Source: Annona cherimola
Lineage: Eukaryota; Streptophyta; Magnoliopsida; Magnoliales; Annonaceae
Length of the DNA: 64,000 bases
Reading direction: 5' to 3'
Assembly (NCBI GenBank): GCA_030490835.1
Contig: CM059971.1
Coordinates: 44,254,012-44,318,011, forward strand
Shown: positions 57,994 through 64,000 of the stretch, piece by piece
How positions within the stretch are numbered: position 1 is the first letter of the stretch
Layout of the letters: each line of letters begins with the position of its first letter
The notes under the pieces: model-generated
What the model saw: only the letters and a program-made list of their open reading frames with translations
The model's database searches: none
What the model was told of the DNA's origin: nothing
Made by a program: the position numbers and the translations under genes

Positions 57994-60900
57994 GATTTAT
58001 TTGCTTATTTTTCAGACATGTCTTAAGGCAAAGGCAAACAATGAATGGTTTATGGATAGCGGTTGCTCAAGGCATATGACCGGTGAAAGAAGTTTGTTTC
58101 ACAAACTTAAGCCTTGTAATGATGGAATGGTTGCCTTTGGCAATAATGAAAAAGGTAAAATTAAAGGTAAAGGAAATATACATAGTATTTCAAATGCATG
58201 CATGGAAGATGTTTTGTTTGTTGAAGGACTCAAACACAATTTAATGAGCATTAGCCAATTATGTGATAAAGGATACAAAGTTGTGTTTGAATCATCTATA
58301 TGTAATGTATTTGATGGAGAACATGTCATGTTTAGTGGTAAAAGACATGGAAATATTTATTTGGTTTCACTTGATGAATTAGATGGTCAATGTCTAATGG
58401 CCATTGATAACGATCCATGGGTTTGGCACAAGAGGCTTGGACATATAAACATGGGCAACATAAAAACCCTATGGAAAAAGAGTTTGGTAGAAGGATTACC
58501 AAGATTGAAATATGACAAAGACAAGATTTGCAAGGCATGTCAATTATCAAAACAACCCAAGATGCCTTTCTCTACCAAAAAGGAAATTTCCACCACTAAA
58601 CCACTTGAATTGCTACATATGGATCTATACGGGCCATCCGACATTCTAACCATTGGTGGAAAGAAATATGTATTTGTCATAGTTGATGATTTTTCAAGAT
58701 TCACATGGATAATTCTCTTAGCTAGTAAAGATGAAGCCTTCTCTATGTTTGCAACTTTTGTAAATTTGGTGCAAAATGAAAAACAGAGTACTATTGTGAC
58801 CATAAGAAGCGATCATGGTGGCGAATTCGAAAACAAACGATTCATGGAATTTTGCAATGAAAAAGGAATTCACCACACATTTTCTGCACCAAGAACTCCA
58901 CAACAAAATGGAGTAGTAGAAAGGAAAAATAGAACTATACAAGAGATGGCTAGAACTATGCTAAATGAGAGCAATCTATCCAAGAAATTTTGGGGTGAAG
59001 CTGTGAGTACAGCTTGTCATGTTTTGAACCGAGTTACCATTCGAGCAATCTTGAAAAAGACCCCATATGAACTATGGAAAGGAAGGAAACCAAATATCTC
59101 ATATTTTCATGCTTTTGGATGTACATGCTATGTTTTAAACAATGGAAAAACCAATTTGGGCAAATTAGATGCCAAAAGCGATGGGGCTATATTCCTTGGT
59201 TATTCATCAAATAGCAAAGCATATAGAGTATTCAACAAACGAAACCAAGTTGTAGAAGAATCCATACATGTTGTATTTGATGAATTTAACCAAACTCCGA
59301 GAAAGGAGGATGAACTAAGTGATGCAGATGAGACGAAAGGCAAAGAACAACCAAAGGAACTCGAGCTCAAGCCAGAAAATCCAGAGGAAGAAGAGGTAAG
59401 TGAAGGTAATAACTCTTACAAACCTCCAACTGATTTAAAGTTTAAAAATGCCCATCCAATTGAACAAGTTATTGGAAACATATATGAAGGAGTAAAAACT
59501 AGAAGATCAAAACAAAACGTTTATGGCCAATATGCGTTTGTATCGAAAATTGAACCAAACACCATTGAACAAGCTCTTAATGATGAAAATTGGGTTATTT
59601 CAATGCAAGAAGAGCTAAATCAATTCGAAAGAAACAATGTATGGCATTTAGTTCCTAGACCAAACAATCATACAGTCATTGGTACAAAATGGGTATTTAG
59701 GAACAAATTAGACGAAAGCAGTCTTGTAATTAGAAACAAGGCAAGGTTAGTAGCCAAAGGGTATTCCCAAGAAGAAGGAATTGATTTTGAAGAATCATAT
59801 GCACCCGTGGCTAGATTAGAAGCCATACGCATCCTACTAGCATTTGCTTCTCATATGAACTTCAAATTGTTTCAAATGGATGTAAAAAGCGCATTTTTGA
59901 ATGGTTATTTGAATGAAGAAGTATATGTTGAACAACCCCCTGGTTTTGAAGAAAAGGATCAATCAAAGTATGTTTATAAATTAACCAAAGCGTTATATGG
60001 ACTAAAACAAGCACCAAGAGCTTGGTACGAAAGGTTAAATAGTTTCTTGATTGATCATGAGTTTCAAAGAGGGAAAGTAGACACTACTTTGTTCATTAAG
60101 TACAAAAATAAAAATATTTTGATTGTACAAATTTATGTGGATGACATAATATTTGGTGCTACTGACGAAAAACTTTGTCAAGAGTTTTCTAAGATAATGC
60201 AGAGCGAATTCGAAATGAGCATGATGGGAGAATTAAATTTCTTCCTTGGACTGCAAATCAAGCAACAAAGTGAAGGAATATTTTTGAACCAGTCCAAGTA
60301 TGTCAAAGAAATACTCAAGAGATTCGGAATGCAGAATAGCAAAGGGGCAAACACTCCAATGAGCTCTACAATCAAGATCGACACGGACGAAAACGGTAAA
60401 AGTATCGATCAAAAGCTCTATAGAAGCATGATTGGATCCTTGTTATATTTAACTGCTTCTAGACCCGATATCTTATTTAGTGTTTGTATGTGCTCTAGAT
60501 TTCAAGCATGTCCCAAAGAATCACACCTACTTGCTGTAAAAAGAATTTTTAAATATTTGATAAAAACTACAAACCTTGGACTATGGTATCCAAAGGGGTC
60601 AACCTTTGATCTAATCGGCTATTCGGATGCAGACTTTGCCGGATATAAAGTAGATAGAAAAAGTACCAGTGGAACTTGTCAATTTCTTGGACATATGCTA
60701 GTTTCATGGCATTCAAGAAAACAAACAAGTGTTGCACTATCTACTGCGGAAGCCGAATACATAGCCGCCGGTAGTTGTTGTGCCCAATTACTTTGGATGA
60801 AACAGCAATTAAAGGATTATGGTATTGATTATGTTGATATTCCTATTAGATGTGATAATACAAGTGCAATTTGTTTGACTAAAAATCCTGTATTGCATTC

Positions 60901-61078
60901 TAGAACCAAACATATTGATGTGAGACATCATTTTATTCGTGAACATGTTGAAAATCATGATGTGTGCTTAGAATATGTGAAAACAGAAGACCAAATTGCT
61001 GATATCTTTACCAAACCTCTAGCCAAAGATTCATTTTATAAGATTAGAAATGATATGGGGATGATAGAGCTAAACTAG
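57974..61078 (+). CDS. pol: SIRE pol polyprotein (protease, integrase, RT, RNase H)
   Basis: The frame is open from 57974; the protein is countable from about 58001 (1025 codons; residue numbers from there). Protease: [11 protein letters not shown] with DSG at 19-21. Integrase zinc domain: H143, H148, C177, C180. Catalytic triad D208, D271, E307, with the usual 35-residue D-E spacing. Reverse transcriptase: [11 protein letters not shown] and the active-site YVDD at 712-715. RNase [18 protein letters not shown] and CDNTSAI. All catalytic residues I can check are present and there is no internal stop. The frame is +1 relative to gag, overlapping gag by 20 bp (57974-57993). No ATG lies near the start, so expression should need frameshifting or another bypass. 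It carries out cDNA synthesis and insertion of the element. Confidence 0.92.
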   Translation, partial: NGYQEDKIYLLIFQTCLKAKANNEWFMDSGCSRHMTGERSLFHKLKPCNDGMVAFGNNEKGKIKGKGNIHSISNACMEDVLFVEGLKHNLMSISQLCDKGYKVVFESSICNVFDGEHVMFSGKRHGNIYLVSLDELDGQCLMAIDNDPWVWHKRLGHINMGNIKTLWKKSLVEGLPRLKYDKDKICKACQLSKQPKMPFSTKKEISTTKPLELLHMDLYGPSDILTIGGKKYVFVIVDDFSRFTWIILLASKDEAFSMFATFVNLVQNEKQSTIVTIRSDHGGEFENKRFMEFCNEKGIHHTFSAPRTPQQNGVVERKNRTIQEMARTMLNESNLSKKFWGEAVSTACHVLNRVTIRAILKKTPYELWKGRKPNISYFHAFGCTCYVLNNGKTNLGKLDAKSDGAIFLGYSSNSKAYRVFNKRNQVVEESIHVVFDEFNQTPRKEDELSDADETKGKEQPKELELKPENPEEEEVSEGNNSYKPPTDLKFKNAHPIEQVIGNIYEGVKTRRSKQNVYGQYAFVSKIEPNTIEQALNDENWVISMQEELNQFERNNVWHLVPRPNNHTVIGTKWVFRNKLDESSLVIRNKARLVAKGYSQEEGIDFEESYAPVARLEAIRILLAFASHMNFKLFQMDVKSAFLNGYLNEEVYVEQPPGFEEKDQSKYVYKLTKALYGLKQAPRAWYERLNSFLIDHEFQRGKVDTTLFIKYKNKNILIVQIYVDDIIFGATDEKLCQEFSKIMQSEFEMSMMGELNFFLGLQIKQQSEGIFLNQSKYVKEILKRFGMQNSKGANTPMSSTIKIDTDENGKSIDQKLYRSMIGSLLYLTASRPDILFSVCMCSRFQACPKESHLLAVKRIFKYLIKTTNLGLWYPKGSTFDLIGYSDADFAGYKVDRKSTSGTCQFLGHMLVSWHSRKQTSVALSTAEAEYIAAGSCCAQLLWMKQQLKDYGIDYVDIPIRCDNTSAICLTKNPVLHSRTKHIDVRHHFIREHVENHDVCLEYVKTEDQIADIFTKPLAKDSFYKIRNDMGMIELN

Positions 61079-61129
61079 GAAAAACAAATAAGAAAATTAA
61101 AATTGGAAAATATCAAGTCGATGAGTCAA

Positions 61130-61262
61130 GTCGACTCCAGGGACGCTAAGTCGACTCCGCTTCAGAAGCGAAGTCGACTCCGTTAGGGTCGAAGTCGACT
61201 CCGCCTCCAGGCGAAGTCGACTCCAGAAGGACCGAAGTCGACTTCGCCTAGGGCAAGTCGAC
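61130..61262 (+). promoter_or_regulatory. seven phased GTCGAC motifs upstream of the extra frame
   Basis: GTCGAC occurs at 61130, 61150, 61173, 61194, 61216, 61237 and 61257, spacing 20, 23, 21, 22, 21 and 20 bp, mostly as AAGTCGACTCC. The same motif fills the LTR U3. Spacers are not conserved. Regulatory function is inference; there is no TATA box between the array and 61535. Confidence 0.6.
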
Positions 61263-61279
61263 TCCGCGCGCGACGTTTC

Positions 61280-61535
61280 GCATTCGGCCGACTTCTCTTC
61301 TTATTTCTTCTTTCCTCTCTTCTTTCTTCCTCATTTTTCCGGCCTCCCTGTTTTCTTTTTCTCCTCCGGCGACTGCAACTCTTGTTCTTCCGTCTTTCCT
61401 CTCCAATCTTCCGGCATTTTTCCTCCTCCTTCATCTCCGGCAAATCCCTTTCTCTCTCAAGTTTTCTTCTCCATTTTCTCTACTCCTCTCCATTTTCCTC
61501 TCTCACAGATTCCAAACTCCAAAACTCCCATCTCA
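61280..61535 (+). promoter_or_regulatory. pyrimidine-rich leader before the extra frame
   Basis: Dense TCTTCT/CCTCTC sequence with few ATGs, like plant 5' UTRs and TATA-less initiators. It leads to the ATG at 61536 in the context TCTCAATGGCC. It is also compatible with a splice-acceptor region, so either a subgenomic start or a spliced transcript is possible. Confidence 0.45.
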
Positions 61536-63125
61536 ATGGCCCCGAGGAAAGCCGTCTCCAAACCGTCAAAAAGGCCTGTGCCTAGACCTCCCACATCTCA
61601 CACTGAGGAAGAAATCCCTAGGAGAGCTAGGACACCTGCAAAACGGGTTCGAGAAGAACCCTCAACTTCTACGGGTAGAAGGGTTCGGTTCCAAACTTCT
61701 ACTCACACATCGGAACAAGCTACAAGGTCGGAAAGCCAACCGCATGCCCAAGCTTCACAGAGCACACACTCCGGAGCAAGCAGAAGGGGTACTGCGGCAA
61801 CGGGCAAAACTCAAGTTTTGAAGATGCCCACTACATACTTCAGAACCGAAATCAATCACGGCCGGTTCTACAAGAACTTCTATGAACGAAAGGTATTCAT
61901 ACCAAAAATCATATATTTCAAATTTTTGAAAGATTATGGGTCCGACATAGAAGACCTATTGGATTTTCAAGGATGGACCAAATTACTCAAAGAGGATGAC
62001 AAGGTCTATCCAGATCTTACCCGAATATTTTACTATGAATGGGATGAAGAAAATTTTGGCACACATGTCAAAGAAGTAGATATAGATTTTGGAATCGGGT
62101 TAAGTCCAAGCCAAACCAGAGCAATGAGTCATTTAGGACAGATACTTGGAGTCCCTTTCATCGAAGAGCCTTTTCCGGAAGATCTTACCATGGATCAGAT
62201 ATATAATCAGCTCACCCGAAGTAACAAGTATCACCCGGGGATCAAGTTTCTTCGATACATGGATTTGTCACCCAGACTTCGGGTATTAAGGCTTCTCATT
62301 GCTCATTGCATCTACCCCAAAGGTGGTGGTAGAAATCAGTTAAACCCACAAGAAGCTGGAATCTTATGGAAGGTAGCAAACAAAGTCAAAGTGAGTCTAC
62401 CTAAATTGTTTCTAGAAGCCTTGGCAAGTCGAAAGGATAATCCAAGGGGCGTCCTTCCTTACGGCACTTGGATCACAAAGATCCTTGAACATTTTGAAGT
62501 GGACATTGAAGGCGAGCCATTCGAAGTGCTCAAGTCCACAAATGCAATCAACAAGGCACTAATTCAGAGGATGAAAATCAATGTACTTGAACTCCGACCC
62601 GATGCTCCAGAAGAAGAGCATCAAGAGGACCAAGCACAAGCTGAGGGGGAGCAACCTCCCGAAGCTCCGGCTGCTCCAGAAGAGCCACCATCACCTCAAT
62701 CCCACGGCTCCTACTCCCCACAAGGATCCGTTGCACGAGAACGGGTACCTCCAACCGCTTCTGAGGAGGTCACCCTAAGGGATCTCAAAGATGAAATCAT
62801 TGCCATGAAGGCAGAAATGGGCTATCAAGAAAACCGGATGACAAGTCTTGTCACCGGTGTCCTTAATGCGATTGAAGATATGCATTCCCGACAAGATAGA
62901 ATCGAGCGGGAAATGCGTAAAATCCGATATCATCTTGCATCAGGCCATCATAAGAAGAGACCCATGCCTGAACTCGATCCCTACGAGTCGGGTTCAGTTC
63001 ATCGAGAGGCAACTCCCGATCACGCTTCTCTTGTTTACTCCTCAGCCCATCATTGTCCCATCAAACCTATTCCATATCCGATCTCTCAATTTCAATTCAT
63101 CAAATCGTTATTTTTGCTTGATTGA
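61536..63125 (+). CDS. extra ORF of SIRE B: plant-transposon-protein-like domain plus coiled coil
   Basis: 529 codons, intact. The N terminus (1-100) is basic, Ser/Thr-rich and disordered (MAPRKAVSKPSKRPVPRP, RRARTPAKRVREEP), with possible nuclear signals. Residues about 109-330 resemble the 'putative plant transposon protein' domain of gypsy elements: FYERKVFIPKII, GWTKLLKED..YPDLTRIFYYEW, VKEVDIDFGIGLS, LRYMDLSPRLRVLRLLIAHC and LPYGTWITKILEHFEVDI. An acidic Pro/Glu linker follows (about 350-405), then a heptad-like coiled coil (412-468, LRDLKDEIIAMKAEMGYQEN onward). No signal peptide or membrane helix is visible, so it is not a typical envelope protein, although SIRE extra frames have been called env-like. 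Function unknown. It follows pol by 457 bp. Confidence 0.8.
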   Translation: MAPRKAVSKPSKRPVPRPPTSHTEEEIPRRARTPAKRVREEPSTSTGRRVRFQTSTHTSEQATRSESQPHAQASQSTHSGASRRGTAATGKTQVLKMPTTYFRTEINHGRFYKNFYERKVFIPKIIYFKFLKDYGSDIEDLLDFQGWTKLLKEDDKVYPDLTRIFYYEWDEENFGTHVKEVDIDFGIGLSPSQTRAMSHLGQILGVPFIEEPFPEDLTMDQIYNQLTRSNKYHPGIKFLRYMDLSPRLRVLRLLIAHCIYPKGGGRNQLNPQEAGILWKVANKVKVSLPKLFLEALASRKDNPRGVLPYGTWITKILEHFEVDIEGEPFEVLKSTNAINKALIQRMKINVLELRPDAPEEEHQEDQAQAEGEQPPEAPAAPEEPPSPQSHGSYSPQGSVARERVPPTASEEVTLRDLKDEIIAMKAEMGYQENRMTSLVTGVLNAIEDMHSRQDRIEREMRKIRYHLASGHHKKRPMPELDPYESGSVHREATPDHASLVYSSAHHCPIKPIPYPISQFQFIKSLFLLD

Positions 63126-63532
63126 CAAAAAGGGGGAGATAGAATAGGAAGAGAGTTGAAAGTTTTTTTTTAAGTTTTGGGTTGGGTACATTGTATTTAA
63201 GGTTTCATTTATGCTTTAATTTTTGTTCTATGTAATGAAACTTCATATATACATATATGAAAAGATGTTTTATTGGTTTATGATTGATATATTTGATAAG
63301 TGATTGCAATTTTTATAAAAACAAAGTATTCTTAAGTGATTAATACTCAATATATGGCTTGAAAGGTATTCAAGCATATTCTATGCCAAAATGACTAATG
63401 TTCTGAAAAAAGTTCTCAACTCTAAATTATATGTTCAAGAAATATACTCTGTTTTCTCAAATGAACATGTTTGAATTTTTGAAAGGTATCAACTCAAAAT
63501 GAAGTTTTGTCAATCATCAAAAAGGGGGAGAT
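63126..63532 (+). other. 3' non-coding region of SIRE B with two polypurine tracts
   Basis: CAAAAAGGGGGAGAT occurs at 63126-63140 and again at 63518-63532, the latter abutting the 3' LTR. The latter is the expected plus-strand primer. The former begins right after the stop codon of the extra frame. Between them the sequence is AT-rich with no gene. Confidence 0.85.
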
Positions 63533-64000
63533 TGTTGGAAACAATGTTCAAAATAAATCAAATTGGCCAAGGATTGAGTTTTGATGATTAACAAGAACTA
63601 GTTTGAGTATATATATATATGACTAATATGTTTGCCAAGTGTTTAAGGAAAGCAGAGAAGTCAAGTCGATCTTCGAGTCGACTTGAACTTAGACTTGGGA
63701 GTGAAGTCGATAGTGAAGTCGACTCCACTAACGACTTCAAACAAGCCAAAACTGGACAAAGTTGAAAATGGAATTCTGACGAGTGAAGTCGCAAGCCAAG
63801 TCGACTCCACATGCGACTTGGGTAGTCAAGTCGCATACGAAGTCGACTTCAGCATCGACTTCGAAGTACACAAAAATGTCCAGCGTTGAAATCTGGCTCC
63901 CGAAGATGCGAAGTCGCAGACGAAGTCGACTCCAAGTGCGACTTGGGCGAAGTCGCAAACCAGGTCGACTCCAACTTCGACTTGAGAAGTTTTGAAGTCC
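63533..64000 (+). repeat. 3' LTR of SIRE B (first 468 bp)
   Basis: Same as 54401-54868 at every position I compared, including the GTCGAC cluster. Cut by the window edge before the TATA box. Confidence 0.95.

Larger units (their letters stand above)
54401..64000 (+). mobile_element. young SIRE-type Ty1/copia retrotransposon B (3' end off window)
   Basis: Complete order: 5' LTR (54401-56142), primer site, gag, pol, a GTCGAC array, an extra reading frame, polypurine tract (63518-63532) and 3' LTR (63533 onward). A long gag with two zinc knuckles, large LTRs and an extra frame after pol are marks of the SIRE/Maximus lineage. The first 468 bp of the two LTRs match at every base I compared, so the insertion is recent. 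The 5 bp before the element are CATAT; a matching copy is predicted just after the 3' LTR, outside the window. Confidence 0.95.

Overview
This is nuclear DNA of a flowering plant. It is AT-rich, has GT-AG introns and is dense with plant-type LTR retrotransposons (Ty1/copia SIRE-like, a second copia type, Ty3/gypsy), RTE-type LINE 3' ends, MITEs and foldback elements. I see no prokaryotic features, tRNA, rRNA or CRISPR. Sequence similarity was judged by eye and from family knowledge; no database was searched.

The only host gene I can support is a complete YggS/PROSC-type pyridoxal-phosphate homeostasis protein gene (248 codons, plus strand). Its seven exons at 10397-10627, 17015-17081, 22626-22672, 22870-22957, 34308-34441, 34531-34629 and 34710-34790 join in frame with GT-AG borders. 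The gene spans 24.4 kb because introns 1, 2 and 4 (6.4, 5.5 and 11.4 kb) are filled with transposon debris.

Layout. 1-10.2 kb: a truncated SIRE copy (5' LTR, primer site, start of gag) set between inverted copies of a non-coding, gypsy-LTR-like repeat (called R1 here), then more R1 and two MITEs next to the gene. 10.4-34.8 kb: the host gene; intron 4 holds a 4.3-kb gypsy element with LTRs, a degraded protease, integrase and chromodomain but no reverse transcriptase, itself split by an RTE LINE with an 18-bp target duplication. 36.1-37.3 kb: a terminal-inverted-repeat element carrying a fragment resembling an oligopeptide transporter (OPT) gene. 39.1-44.6 kb: a broken copia element. 45.7-53.9 kb: a SIRE gag remnant interrupted by a long R1 copy, then inverted R1 and LTR-like debris. 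54.4-64.0 kb: a young SIRE-type element, near intact, whose 3' LTR runs off the window.

The young SIRE element is the most interesting object. Its two LTRs agree at every base I compared over the visible 468 bp. It has gag with two zinc knuckles, a pol reading frame entered by a +1 shift, and after pol a third 529-codon reading frame resembling the 'putative plant transposon protein' domain with a C-terminal coiled coil. Ahead of that third frame lie seven GTCGAC-centred motifs spaced 20-23 bp apart, and the same motif fills the LTR U3. Inference: one cis-motif may drive both the genomic transcript and a separate transcript for the third frame.
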